A stretch of 64,000 bases of DNA, from contig BQMF02000052.1 of assembly GCA_027922465.2 (NCBI GenBank), positions 558,001-622,000 on the forward strand, read 5' to 3'. Positions 31,754 to 43,508 of the stretch are shown here, piece by piece; position 1 is the first letter of the stretch, and every line of letters begins with the position of its first letter. The position numbers and the translations under genes were made by a program. Origin of the DNA: Turritopsis dohrnii (lineage: Eukaryota > Cnidaria > Hydrozoa > Anthoathecata > Oceaniidae). The notes below the pieces were generated by a model that saw only the letters and a program-made list of their open reading frames with translations, had not been told where the DNA came from and searched no databases.

Positions 31754-33640
31754 TCAAAAATATTGAAGGATATTTTCAAATTTGATTGTTTTTAATAATT
31801 TCTTAAATTGAGGAACATATTCAATATCTGAAAGAATATTCGATGATGAAACGAGAGCATTCCACAAGTGTGGTCCACGATATGAAATATTAAATTGACT
31901 GAGCTTATTTTTGAACATCGGCTTAAGCAAAATTCTTGAATTTCGAGTTGTATATTTGTTTTGGGGTTTGAGCGTGTAAAGACTATGAAAAACAGATGGC
32001 GATTGCTTCGTTTTGCACTTTAACATAAAAATTAGAGTTTGGAAGATGTTAAGTTCGTATAGTGTTGGTATGAAGGATTCTGCAAAGAGAGGCTTTGTAT
32101 GAGTAAAACGATCTTTATTGTGTATAACCCTGATGGCATGCTTCTGACGTTGGAAAAGAGATGTTAGTTTACTTTTTTGTGTGCTAGCCCATATGACATT
32201 TGCATAGCTTAAGTGACTATGTACAAAAGAATAATAAAGTTGCTTTAATAGATGTTTGTTCAAAATGGTTTTAGCTTTATATAATGCGCCAATTCCTTTG
32301 GATACTTTTGAGTGCACGTACTCAATTTGATTCGTCCATGTCAGATTTTCATCTACGTAAATTCCAAGGAACTTTGTGACTGTTTGTCTGGTTATTTTTG
32401 TGTTATTTATTTCTAATAGTGGAAGATTTAGTTCTATTGTATTTTTTTTCTTGGAAGTATGGAAAAGTGTAAAGTTTGTTTTCTTAGCATTTAAAGATAA
32501 TTTATTTACCTGAAACCACAACGCTACATTTTTTAATTCTTTGTTCATGTTATTAAAAAGTTTAGGAATATCATTGTCTGAAAGGAACAGATTTGTATCG
32601 TCAGCAAACATAACTGGTTTCAGTATTGACGAACAGTTTACAAAATCGTTTACATATATCAAAAATAGTAAAGGACCTAATATTGAACCCTGGGGTACTC
32701 CGCATGTCATATTTAATGCTTTAGTGATGTTATTGCTGCCATAAGTCACATGTTGTCTTCGATTTGTAAGGTAATTTTTCAAAATATTGTATGAATTTCC
32801 TCTGATGCCATAGTATTTAAGTTTTTTAAGCAAAATTTTATAATCAACTGTGTCAAATGCTTTTGACAAATCAATGAATATTCCAAGTGTATATTTTCCA
32901 TTGTTAAAAGATTCAGTGATGTCATTAACCAGTTGAAGTATTGCATGCTCTGTAGATACATTTTTCTGAAATCCAAATTGTTTATGGAAGAGTAAATCTT
33001 TTGAGGTTAGATGATCGTAAATTCTATTATATAGGATTCTTTCTAGAATCTTTGAAAAAGCTGGCAGTACAGATATAGGTCTATAGTTGTTTATAGTTGT
33101 TTTGTCACCTGTTTTGAAGCTAGGTATAATTTTTGCTATCTTTAAGGGCTCGGGAAAAACTCCTTCGTTGAAGCAATTTTTGAAAATATTATATAATGGC
33201 TTCCTTATCTGTTCATACACGTCTAAAATTATATCACCACTTATGCCATCGATCCCAGTTGCCTTGTTTCTACTTAAGCTCTTATAGGCAAGTTCAAATT
33301 CGTGAAGAGTAATTTCTTTATTGTTGTTGTTGTTGTTGTTGTTTTTTTTCATTGTTGTTGTTGTTGTTTTGGGTTTCTTGGTGGGTGGTGTTGGTGGATG
33401 GGTCACAGTAAAAGCATATGCTTGTGTATGGGGGAGGGGGTATACAGAGGGATATGTGCGTACGCATTCAAAAGAAAAGTACCTTCTCATCAGCGACTTG
33501 CACCGGAGTGACGAGGCCAGTGAGTCAAGTTTAACTTTTATACCAGATGACAAAATTTTTACAAAAACCTTTGACTTCGCGAAATAACTTTCATTGAAGA
33601 TTTCACATTTATTAACTGAGCCGTTGAGAACTTTCTCCAT
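31754..33640 (-). CDS. LINE reverse transcriptase ORF, open, 628 aa
   Basis: RT from about residue 110: NKATGIDGISGDII, NNYRPISVLPAFSKILERI, FGFQKNVSTEHAI, FIDLSKAFDTVDY, MTCGVPQGSILGPLLFLIYV and the catalytic FADDTN (345-350), followed by the thumb (KTNFTLFH, TKFLGIYVD) and the conserved C-terminal block (FVHSHLSYANVIWAS, RQKHAIRVI). This belongs to the Jockey/CR1 group. Residues 1-109 are not LINE-like: a low-complexity PTPPTKKPKTTTTT and an asparagine run translated from simple repeats. The RT frame has no stops, so this insertion is fairly young. Confidence 0.9.
   Translation of the reverse strand: MEKVLNGSVNKCEIFNESYFAKSKVFVKILSSGIKVKLDSLASSLRCKSLMRRYFSFECVRTYPSVYPLPHTQAYAFTVTHPPTPPTKKPKTTTTTMKKNNNNNNNNKEITLHEFELAYKSLSRNKATGIDGISGDIILDVYEQIRKPLYNIFKNCFNEGVFPEPLKIAKIIPSFKTGDKTTINNYRPISVLPAFSKILERILYNRIYDHLTSKDLLFHKQFGFQKNVSTEHAILQLVNDITESFNNGKYTLGIFIDLSKAFDTVDYKILLKKLKYYGIRGNSYNILKNYLTNRRQHVTYGSNNITKALNMTCGVPQGSILGPLLFLIYVNDFVNCSSILKPVMFADDTNLFLSDNDIPKLFNNMNKELKNVALWFQVNKLSLNAKKTNFTLFHTSKKKNTIELNLPLLEINNTKITRQTVTKFLGIYVDENLTWTNQIEYVHSKVSKGIGALYKAKTILNKHLLKQLYYSFVHSHLSYANVIWASTQKSKLTSLFQRQKHAIRVIHNKDRFTHTKPLFAESFIPTLYELNIFQTLIFMLKCKTKQSPSVFHSLYTLKPQNKYTTRNSRILLKPMFKNKLSQFNISYRGPHLWNALVSSSNILSDIEYVPQFKKLLKTIKFENILQYF
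33320..33372 (+). repeat. TTG microsatellite at the LINE 5' junction
   Basis: Two TTG tracts separated by a T-run. They produce the asparagine run at the start of the RT ORF. Confidence 0.7.
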
Positions 33641-34916
33641 TTTGAAACAGAAACGAGTAGCCCTGACTGAGTTTTTTGAAGCTAGATGTATAATAAGATC
33701 ATTGTGAAAGCCCTGAGAAAGTGGTTGGTTTAGTGGGTGGGAATTTGTACATAGGTTGTGTACGATAATACGGAGGTTTTGCGTACGGTTACGTACAGGC
33801 GGGCGGAGGGGGTAAAAAAATCTCGAAAATCACGCCTATGTGCTTTATGGATGTCCTCGTAGTTTCCCCTTAACGTATTTGGTAAGTTCATTACTTCCAA
33901 AAATATGTAAATAACTAATAATATTGATTATAACATATAACGTATATTTTATATACTTTTTATACGTCCATGATTATAATCAAGGCTTTCAAAGTTCTAG
34001 TTTGAAAAAGCAATTATATCGAATGGATTTTTGAAGAAAATCAATAATAGAGCAGTTTTTATTGAAAGGAGGCACGTATACATAATAAGTTCTCAGAAGT
34101 TTTATAAATAAAATGCAGTCGATTACGGCAGCAAGTCAGCGGCATTTTTGTTAAGCTTACGACTTTCACGGTCTTCCTTGCACTTCAATATACTGACCAG
34201 AAATAATCTTAAAAATTAGAAATGACCACGACGGTGTTATATATTATATAGAATAGATTATTGGATCTAATAAGTTCCAAAACCCAAGCATATATAATAA
34301 TTTTTTCTAATTAGACCCGTCTACTCTAGCCAACATTTTAAAAACATATTTATCGATGACAAATTTCCTGGCCGTATCCTTTCTCACTTTTGCTAAGCTT
34401 TCGAGAGTATTCGTGTGGTACATTTGCTGCTACCATTTTGCACCATGATTCTTGTTATGTTTTGATTTCCCTGTTTATAAAACAACCTCAGCCCCAGGGC
34501 ATTTTATTTGGTATGCGAAATGATGTTTTTACTTTTTGTATATAATAAACCACGGTTTGCTGTGGAGAGATAACAAGTCGCATTAATCAGTCGCCATCAA
34601 CCAATTGAGTTTCATATTTTTCTGATAAAATGAAGATTTAAAAAAGATATAAAGCTAAAAGAAGCCTATTTTGTGATAGCGTAGGAACGAGGTTGTATAC
34701 TGGTTAGTGTGTAGGTATACGATGACTCATGAATTACTAAATCCGTCTTTTATTTAAGTGTACAATAGCACAAGCAAATTACTCATCAAGTCAAAATGTC
34801 ATTAATAAGAAATAAACGCATCGGCTTAGTGTTGATTATTTGATTTTAAGATTTTCAGAAATTATTTAAACAATGCATATTTATACCAACCCTCGCTTCG
34901 TTACTAATCCTGATAC

Positions 34917-34997
34917 AACCTCGAACCCAGGGTCTCTTGCCTTTTTGCCTCTGTCTCTATCTCGAAAATGCTAGTGACCCTGGGTTTGAAGTTGATC
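34917..34997. repeat. Foldback-family hairpin, copy 5
   Basis: Left arm AACCTCGAACCCAGGGTCTC, right arm GTGACCCTGGGTTTGAAGTT. Confidence 0.7.
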
Positions 34998-35704
34998 TTA
35001 ATAGCGACTGTGTTATTGGGTATGATCAAAGATCATTCCTTGAACCAGATATAACCAGATATAAACTTGAAAACGAGATGAAATTGAACGTACTCTACAT
35101 GCTTGCCGGGTTTTTTTTCTATTGTTCATACTTTTGATATTAGTTAGCTACCAGACCCATTTCTTATTATTCTAAAAAGGAATTGTCACTGCTGACGTCA
35201 GCACACTGCAACCCTCAGTTTTATATATAACAGTTCATTTTCTTAATCTGGTTTTGAACTATTAATAGATTGAAAAGAAATGGTGTAAGATCGACTTTTC
35301 TTTTGTTCCACCAAATTCATTTCGTAGCTGTTACTTTAGGTTGTTCTGTTACGTTTCGGTGAGCAACTATGCTATGCAACAAACAGGATGGTTAGTGTGC
35401 AGTTCGGTTAGGAAGTACGTATAGAGCTGCACTATTGCCTTGTCTAATATCAATCAGCAGACCTGCTAATATGAAAACCCTCATACACCAATTGACTCGA
35501 AACTAACTGGTCAACTGTTTGATGAAAAACTAAATAATTTCTACTTGTAATTCTCCTCCACACGTGAGAATCAAATTATGAAAATTATGTATCTGGTGTC
35601 ACCATTTAAGAAATGAAAAAGTGGAGCTAAGATCAGCTGTTAAAACTCAATTATTGTTGGTGAGTAAAAGTCTGACGGGGCAAAAGTTAAACTAGGTTTG
35701 TACC

Positions 35705-35757
35705 AATCTCGGACCCAGGAATTCTCGCCTTCCTCCAATATCGAAAAGGAAACAAAT
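35705..35757 (+). repeat. Foldback-family, copy 6 (degenerate)
   Basis: AATCTCGGACCCAGGAATTC and then TATCGAAAAGGAAAC; the right arm is lost. Confidence 0.5.
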
Positions 35758-36336
35758 CGAATGTGTGAATCGAATGTAGGTAAAGTTAGTGGAAAACTAT
35801 CTTTAATAGTAAACAGCTATTTAATTTCATGAACTATCAAATTTTTCCAATCATTATTATCTTGGTCAGTATTATCTTGACTTAACGCAGATTGTATTTC
35901 TATTCAATCATTTCATACAATTTATCTGGGCACGTCAGACCAGGCAGTTTTTTTGTATTTGTATAATTTTTTCCCCTTTCGTCAAGAGGTTCAAAAAAAC
36001 TTTGATTCGAAATCCTTATCATTTCTCAAATAAAAAAAACTTTACATAAAATCCGCCTACGACTCATTTGCAAGCCTCCTGCCAGCGAAAATCTATTCAA
36101 AGGATCTAAACAAAACAATACCAAACTTGTATCTAGATAACACTGTTTAATCATGCTATTGTGTTGTGGTATTTAGGAAAATACACTTCACAATTCCTTT
36201 TTATTTACACACAATATATACTAATGATCTTACAAAATTAAATTTAGGTTGAGGAAGAGTAAAAAGTTCTGGTCTTACATTAAGAATTTTTTTTTTGTTA
36301 ACGCTGGTCGATTCAAACAAAAAAAAACTTTTGACG

Positions 36337-36388
36337 ATGGAGAAGATAATTTATCTTTTGGTCGTCTGTTTGATGTTCCAACAATATG
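36337..36388 (+). CDS. TSP1/MAM gene exon 1 (signal peptide)
   Basis: 17 codons plus one base, donor GTAAGA. Hydrophobic core IIYLLVVCLMF. Confidence 0.8.
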
Positions 36389-39300
36389 GTAAGAAATAAA
36401 AGTGTATTTTCGACATTTATCACGATTTTGGTCATTTCTCATTTATTGTTTATACAAATGTTTTTACTTCAGGTATATGTAACACCAGGTATAGGTGTAA
36501 CATATACCTGAAGATGTTCGAGAGAACGAAAAGCTTTGTATAAATTTTTATTAAGTATTTTTAACTATTGTTTTTGAAAATATATTCATATATTTCATGG
36601 CTGCATATTTAATAAATAAAATAAATGTTTTTATGATTCACTTTTTCCTTCCATGATATTTTTATATTTTCATTATGTTTATGTAACCTGTGTATTGACA
36701 ATGGATGAAGTTTACTCTGAATGATTTAACTCCAGGAAATTCAACGAAACGTTTTTTTAAAAGAAAATGACGTTTTGGTAAATCCCCTTCATATGATCAG
36801 GCCTATTAAGAATAAGTTTTCTGTTACCTACTACTCATTAACATTCCACTGAAAAATGACAATACATTTAGGCAATACAGTTTTTCTAAATTTCTAGACA
36901 TTATATTTCGAGCTAGATAACACATTTAAATCATTTTCATCGTTAGTTAATCATTCAACAGAGAGCAATCAAGTTCACAGAGAGTTTGGGCAATCGAGGG
37001 TAATTACTAAGTAATAAAGTGGCATATATGTGAAAGAATACACGAAAGGCTGGCTGCACTAACTAGGTCAAAACGCATAGTAGTGACCGCAGATGTGCGC
37101 GGGTGTGTTTAAGTAGAAATTCAGGAAAGCTCTTGAAATTTTTCAATGTCACGTAATATTAAGAGTATGTAAGGGTTTCACAGTACCGTTTTTGTTCGAA
37201 TTGTTTTAATCGAAAACAGTAAATTTTTTTTTTTCAATTGACTGAAATATATTTTACGGGTGATAATATTTTAAGAAAACGATGTTTCTTTCGGACGAGC
37301 AAATTGTGATTCACGTAATTTGTTTATTTATGTTTGTTATCATGGTTTTCATTGCCACAGCAAACAAAAATAAAAATCTTTCCATTGGTAACCTTAAGAA
37401 ATATTCTATGAAGAACAACAATGACTATTATCAGATGACGAGAATGGTATGTGGGCAGCCATGTTGGATTTATAGCAACTTTATCCCTTCTTTTATTAAT
37501 TTAAATAATACCTATTAGGCGTTATTAGTTTGAACATTCATGTGTAGAATGCAAGGCTTTTATACTTAGATGAGTAATTCTAAGACATTGCTTATTCAGA
37601 AGAAAAATAACATAGCAGGGTATTGACACTACTCTTAAGGCTAAAATCTCGAATCACTGTTATCTTGTTCCAGTGACTCCCTCGTCCTATTTATAAGTTC
37701 TCCTGTAAATTTTTCTCTCTCTCTCTTTTTCATCAAACATTTCGCAGTAAAGTCTTACAAAAGTGTTTGAATGATTGATACATGATTGAGACATGTAATT
37801 TTATGCTCACTGACCCACACAAATTGTAAAAGGTTTTCACCGTGAAGTTGTTGATGAACTGAGTCTGTCACATGAATTGTATGTGTGACATCATATGTCT
37901 TCCCATATTCCTGAACGGATCAGGTCAAGACATTAGGGTTATCCCGAATGATTTTCTTTTCAAATTGTTTTCAAAGATTTTTAGATACTCCCGCAACCAA
38001 CTAACGAAAATTTATAAGAATGTCATCCCGGACCATTGTCTGATAGCTTCAATGCATAAAACAAAAAGAAATTTCAAAACCAACGATAATATTTCCTTAT
38101 TCCTTTGTTGTTCTTCTTCTAATAAGACCTTTTAGACCTTTTCGGAAATTACGTCACACCAGATCTTGCCTCGCTTTCAAACTGTACAATAATGACTTTT
38201 GCGTCGTTTTTGAAAAGAAACGATACCCGAGAGGAAAATGTTACACGACGTTTTTTTTTTTGTCATTCTTAATTACATAAATGATTAAAAACATTAGAAA
38301 CGAGGCAAGATCTGTTCTGACGTAATTTTCGAAAAGGTCTATCTACAGGTTTTTCCCTTAAAAAAATCCCACTTACATATGTTGAAGACCCTCCCAGAAA
38401 ACATGTCAAAACACTTTCGAAAATGGAACCTTCAGTTTCAATGAAATTCGTACACTTAGGTTTTTAAGTCTTCAAAAGTGCTTCATGGTTTTTGTAAAAC
38501 AATGTCAAATGTTATGAAGTCTATAAATTAGAAACACACATAAATTTTGAAATTCTTTTAAACTAATCGTGCTGCAGTCATTAAAGCCTGGTTAAAGACC
38601 TGGCGATTACACTGGATTTTAATCGTCGTAGTTAGCGGCATTCGTAAAAATCATGTTTTGCTTACACGAAACTATTTTTCTATAGATTTGTAGGGAATAC
38701 ACTTTTCCTGAATTTCTGTTTAAATGACGAGTTAATGCTTAATTATCAAGTTTAGCCTCGTTTCTATGTATTTTATTGTTTTTCTAATTTCGTTATGTTC
38801 TCAGTAAGTAATAGTTACTCGTTCTTTCAGTTCCCCAGTGGAATAATTAGAAATAATTAAGAGTTTGAAAAAGAGGCGAAACTTAGATGCTAGGCTATAA
38901 CACGATGTTTAAACAGAAATTCGGGAAAGGTGTATTATATACAACTTAGTAGAGTTGTTCGTGAATTTTTCCCGTCGGGGAAAATTTCGTCATTTTGCAA
39001 AATTTTACTAATACTTTCTTATAAATTTCACTTTTTTCAAACTTTTCGACGGGGAAAATTTTCGTCACGAAGCAAAAATTTCGTCACTTTTCCCCGACGA
39101 AATTATCCCTGATAAGGTATGTGTTCAAAATATATTTCAAAATTGGGTATGTGACACCATTCAGTACATGGAAGTTGTTGAACCTTGACTAGGGAGTTAA
39201 AACCTTAACTTCATACTTTGGCCTCAGGTAGGAAGTTTAGAAGTTCAAACCTATCTTTGGACATTTCTATGATAGAAGCATAGAAGTGTGCATGTGGTTT

Positions 39301-42092
39301 CGTAAGGTTCCCCAACCAATATTGGTCAAAACAATCCTGCTGCCTGTTCATTTAATTTTACGCATCATTTGAAATTGTTCTAGAAATTCATTCAGTAACA
39401 GGGTTTTTTACTTATTCACTTCTGCATTTTAGCCGATGCGACAGTAGGTCTGTGGTCTGATTGGTCAGCATGTAGTACTACATGTGATTTTGGTGAGCGA
39501 TCGCGATCGCGACCTTGTATTTCTGAACCATGTGATGAACCATTACATCAGACAGGTTACTGTTTTAATGAGATATGTAGAGGTAAGTGTATTAACAATT
39601 TCAATAGCTAGATAGGATTTTGTTGCAACTTATGGAATGATAGATAGAATATATTCAGTTCTGTGGAAAGTGTACACAAAACAAGTATAAAAAAGTATTT
39701 GTATCCGTGATCTTATGAATTTACTGGTTGACCAATTTTTATGAATTCCACAGTTGCAGATGGTAGAAATAAATGCTGCCGAAGAAGGTCCATGACTATA
39801 AATACCTGTTTTCATTTCTTTCGGTACGGCTGATAATAAAAATAGATAATAAATTTTACAATGGAGTCGTCATGGAAACTTGATGCAATGAATGCTTTAC
39901 TCCAGGAAGGAAAGTGTTACCATAAATTTTACATATTCTCTTTACGAGCTCAGTTGCAACATCCACATCTAGTTCAAATTCCAGATACTTTTTGGTTGAT
40001 TTAGTGTTCTTTGATGAATGGACAGACTGGAGTGAATGCAGTGGAACGTGTGGTCCAGGTGAAGAAATACGTACAAGAACATGTTTAATTCCTGGTGAAT
40101 GTGTGGATGAAACTGAGACAATATCATGTTCTGCAGGTTGTCGATTAGAAATGTGTCCACCATCAGGTATCTTTCTAATATCTTGTTGTTTGAAAACTAA
40201 TTTTATAATAATCTATATATTAATAGCCGATTCTCCGTTTGTCTGTCTGTAAGTCACGCAAAATGGCAGATTGAGTTGCGAGAGATATTATTTCATTTTA
40301 TTTTGCACGATGTCAGTGTGAAACCATTGTATTAAGACCCTAATCGAATGCGACGTTTAGGGAAAATTATCTCCGTAACCAGTAGGGATAACTGACGTTT
40401 TTTGGGGTCCGCAATACAGGCGATGGGGTGATAAAAATATGGTATAATTACTCATTTCGGCGTGAATACCACCATAAATGCTGCTCCTAAAATACCTATG
40501 TTACATCATTTATGATATGGTACATCCGAATATGTTGTTGGTGCAATAAAATCAGGTGTCTAATTACATCATGATCTGTTTGACTAAATTTGAACCACAT
40601 CTTAAAATCGGATTTATGAAAGACAGAGTACATAACAAAAAAAAAGACGACGAGAAAGGAAGGTTTAAAATATTTACCAACGAGAAAAATGTTCATTTGT
40701 TTCAAATGTTAAAATATTTTCCATTCTTAGAAGTAATTCAGAGCTGCGCTTTTATATATGATGAAATATTTGAGTTTTATGTTCAAAAACTCCATTATAG
40801 TTCTTATGAAATTTAACCAATCTTTTCTTAATCTGTTTCCAAGTAGCTATAAAACTTCCATGAAAGGATTAAACTTTATTTCATGAGTTCTACTGAATAA
40901 ACCTCCCTTTTACAACCGATTCTGAATGTGATTATCAAACGTCGGATTCAGTACTCCATATTTAACTGTATGAAAAATATTACTAAAAAAAAGGCTGATA
41001 GCTACTTGTCAAGACTGGACTTCTTGATCATAAAAGTCTTTTATTTCTTTAGGGAATTTTTTTGATTGCAGTTTTGAAGAAGACTTGTGCGAATATATGC
41101 CTGATGTAGGAAACCATTGGCAAATTGGTCATAATACACTCACGTCAGGAACTGGACCGCTTGTTGATCATACCATGCCTGATGGTGAGTGAAATTTGTT
41201 CTTTTGATATAAATACTCGTCAAACTTTAATCCCACAAAAAAAGAAGTCTAATTATTCGGGGGGGAGGGGGTGGGCGTGTCAGCCCATTAGGAGCCATGC
41301 CCTAGGTTGGTACCAAGGAGAAACATTTCTTCAAGAAATACCTTCTTTCATGGAATATTCGACGTAACATGATGATAATCCCATCTTTATTCCTTGTTTA
41401 AATTTCATTTCTCTTTGCAGGCTGTGGAAAATTTGCATTCTTCGAAGCTAGTGGTGCAAGTGATGATACCGACTATAAATTGACATCGAATTTATTTACG
41501 ACGGACAGTATGGAACACTGCTTATCCTTTTATGTCAACATGTACTCAGAATACCGAAGCGAAATGGGTAGTTTAAAGGTGTTGATCGAAGAGGATGGCG
41601 TCTCTGAGTATTCTATCTGGAATCATGATGGTATTTTATATGGGGACAGAAACTATTGGCACCATGTGGAAATTCAGATTGGAGCACTAACTAACAATTA
41701 TAGGGTAATAAACATACTCATAAAAATCACTTCTATGATTCTAAGTGTGATATATAATTCAAAACTTATCGTATTTAGATTATATTTTCTACAAGACCTA
41801 ATGGTATGCATTCTGATGTCGCTATTGACGATGTGACTTTCACCAGTGGAGAATGTGAAGGACCAGGTTCGTTGGTTTTTCTTTTATGGTTTGCTAAATG
41901 TATAGCCTAGATGTTTACCAAACTTTATTATGTTTAGTGGATGGTAATTGGTCCGAATGGGAGGATGATGACGTATCTGGTTGCAGTGGTATGTCTGGCG
42001 TCAAAACTCAAAAAAGAACATGCACTTCTCCAGCAAGAAATATATACGGTGCTGATTGCTATGGCGAATCTGGAAGAACCATGATGTGTTAA
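36337..42092 (+). CDS. Secreted TSP1-TSP1-MAM-TSP1 protein, 7 exons
   Basis: Exons 36337-36388, 39433-39582, 40005-40166, 41053-41184, 41421-41704, 41779-41866 and 41938-42092 join in frame to 340 residues. Exon 1 is a signal peptide (MEKIIYLLVVCLMFQQY). Exons 2 and 3 are thrombospondin type-1 repeats (WSDWSACSTTCDFGERSRSR and WTDWSECSGTCGPGEEIRTR). Exons 4-6 form a MAM domain (FFDCSFEEDLCEYM, HWQIG, GASDDTDYKLTSNLF, IAIDDVTF-like VAIDDVTFTSGEC). Exon 7 is a third, shorter TSP1-like module (WSEWEDDD, TQKRTC) ending at TAA. Such proteins are extracellular matrix or adhesion factors. No membrane anchor, so it should be secreted. Exon borders follow domain borders, mostly phase 1. I do not know a named orthologue. 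Confidence 0.85.
36471..36515. repeat. Perfect short hairpin in intron 1
   Basis: CTTCAGGTATATGTAACACC, a seven-base loop AGGTATA, then the exact complement. It is followed by GATGTTCGAGAGAACGAAAA. No function known. Confidence 0.6.
38135..38339. mobile_element. TA-flanked MITE in intron 1
   Basis: Ends GACCTTTTCGGAAATTACGT and its near complement (ACGTAATTTTCGAAAAGGTC), with CAGATCTTGCCTCG mirrored inside. TA at 38133-38134 and 38340-38341. 205 bp, non-coding. Confidence 0.7.
38950..39112. repeat. Repeat with CCCGTCGGGGAAAATTTCGTC blocks
   Basis: Several GACGGGGAAAATTT and CCCCGACGAAATT pieces in both orientations; probably an old inverted-repeat element. No borders. Confidence 0.4.
39433..39582 (+). 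CDS. TSP1/MAM gene exon 2 (TSP1 domain)
   Basis: Acceptor ATTTTAG, donor GTAAGT. WSDWSAC and CSTTC motifs with six cysteines. Confidence 0.85.
40005..40166 (+). CDS. TSP1/MAM gene exon 3 (TSP1 domain)
   Basis: Acceptor GATTTAG, donor GTATCT. WTDWSEC, CSGTCGPG and CVDETETISC. Confidence 0.85.
40212..40450 (+). mobile_element. Helitron 5' part in intron 3
   Basis: Starts at A|TCTATATATTAATAGCCG, the same 5' terminus as the tandem Helitrons at 46108-48355 (there on the minus strand), then GTCTGTCTGTAAGTCACGCA and the AGGGATAACTGACGTTTT block. The 3' end is missing. Confidence 0.65.
41053..41184 (+). CDS. TSP1/MAM gene exon 4 (MAM, first part)
   Basis: Acceptor TTCTTTAG, donor GTGAGT. NFFDCSFEEDLCEYMPD then HWQIGHNTL and DHTMPD, typical MAM start. 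Confidence 0.85.
41421..41704 (+). CDS. TSP1/MAM gene exon 5 (MAM, middle)
   Basis: Acceptor TTTGCAG, donor GTAATA, ends in phase 0. FEASGASDDTDYKLTSNLF, CLSFYVNMYSE and WHHVEIQIG. Confidence 0.85.
41779..41866 (+). CDS. TSP1/MAM gene exon 6 (MAM, end)
   Basis: Acceptor GTATTTAG, donor GTTCGT. FSTRPNGMHSDVAIDDVTF, the conserved end of MAM domains. Confidence 0.85.
41938..42092 (+). CDS. TSP1/MAM gene exon 7 (TSP1-like, stop)
   Basis: Acceptor TGTTTAG, stop TAA at 42090. NWSEWEDDD and KTQKRTCTSPARN; ends MMC. A shorter, atypical TSP1 module. Confidence 0.8.
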
Positions 42093-43299
42093 TGAATCTA
42101 ACGCTCACCTTAGATTCCATTTATTGGCTTTGCAGTTACCTAAACTGTTTTTTCATAATTTTTCATCAATTAACCACAGTAATTAACCACTGAAATCCGT
42201 ATACAGTTTATGGGAATTAGTCGGAAACATGCATTAGTTTATTTTGTTTTTGTGGAATATACAGCTAATCTAAAAATCTATTATTGTAACATTAATCTCT
42301 TTTATAACAGCTGTTCTTGTTATTAAAGAATCAGGGTAGCAAGTGATACCATTTTGAAAGTAAAAGCGTCTTTCTACTTCAAGTTGATTGATGCAGATAC
42401 AAGTAAACAAGACCTTCTATGTTTTTGGTTTGTTTTTTTTTTTGTTTGCGATAATAATCTTTTTTTATGAAAGTATCTGTAAGTGTAAATTTTGTGCACA
42501 GTTTTTACGACATTTTTTTCGCGATCATTGAAAAACATAATTGGAAGGACACCAATTTAATATTCTTGGATGAAATGAATTTTGATTTTTGATTTCGACC
42601 AACGGTGTTTATGATGAATTTGGAAAAGATGTAATTCACATTTCGATATCATGTTAAAGTTTGCATTCACTAATTTGTATGTGTTTTTTCTGATCATATC
42701 CTTTTGCCATATTGTGCCTAAATGAAGAAAAACCCCTCAGTTCCACTTTATTAAATACATGTCTGTTATTGGAAGAGGTAATGCATGTGGATAGGCTTCT
42801 TAAACAATACAACAACAGAGACTGAAGTCGTGAATGAAAGGATAAATGTTTATGAGAAAACAGCCCTTAAAAGTTTCAAATTGATTATATAAAATTACTA
42901 TTGACTGCAAATTTGGAAAATACCTCTTCCGATTCGTGGATCTGCAGGAAATTATAAACTTAATAAGTTTCAAATGTTTTCAGGCGGAGGTAATTAATTT
43001 TCAATATTGTAGAGTAACAATGATTTTAATCGAAGTCCGCTTGAACCAAAACCAAATTTCAAAACAAGAAAAATTACAAAATTGCTAGCAGCTCAATATA
43101 GAATTGACTCAAATGTCTTTCTTACATTTAAAAGTATGAATTTTTTTTTTTTTTGCGTTTGTAATAATACCTTCGCATTATCTTGAAAGTTTTATCACCA
43201 TGAGCAATATTCCACTTCTTACGTTTTAAGGAAGGTCTAAATTATATTGATATGTTCAGGTTAATGAGCAAAGAAGTAAGTAAATAGGAGCTGTTAGTT
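42093..43299. other. 3' flank of the TSP1/MAM gene, nothing else recognised
   Basis: AT-rich with T-runs (42427-42440, 43141-43154). ATTAAA near 42318 could serve for polyadenylation. No repeat with borders. Confidence 0.4.
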
Positions 43300-43508
43300 G
43301 ATGGTTCCCTATTCTGCCCGCCGATACTTATAGCATTGCTCTTTCTTGCCTGAAGGCCAGTGAGCAGTCAGTCGATCACTCCTAATGGGCTGATGCGCTG
43401 CTTTAAAAGCGCATCGGAGTGGAGTATTGAGATACGACATGACTGGACTCGAACACGGGTTGCAGCGGTCGCACTCAAAGGTTCTAAACACTACACCATC
43501 GCTGCACT
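43300..43508 (-). repeat. tRNA-derived SINE
   Basis: On the minus strand the head reads AGTGCAGCGATGGTGTAGTG (A-box-like TGGTGTAGTG) and, about 45 bases on, GTTCGAGTCC (a canonical B box, 43444-43453). A tRNA-unrelated body follows. The spacing suits an internal RNA polymerase III promoter, and the head is not a complete tRNA. An older copy lies at 1790-2008. Confidence 0.7.

Larger units (their letters stand above)
31451..33640 (-). mobile_element. CR1/Jockey-type LINE, 5'-truncated
   Basis: Contains the RT ORF 33640-31754 and a 3' region of about 300 bp that ends in the tail (ATCA)n at 31451-31469, typical of LINEs that end in a microsatellite instead of poly(A). No endonuclease is present, so the copy is truncated; the join is probably near 33330-33370, at the TTG-repeat tracts. 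Same strand as GCSH and directly upstream of it. Confidence 0.88.
33641..36336. other. Intergenic spacer with two foldback copies
   Basis: AT-rich. Foldback copies at 34917-34997 and 35705-35757. No other gene or element with borders recognised. Confidence 0.45.

Noticed and set aside
43444..43508. Genuine tRNA gene
   Set aside because: A and B boxes are present but there is no acceptor-stem or anticodon-arm pairing, and a tRNA-unrelated body follows. A SINE fits better.
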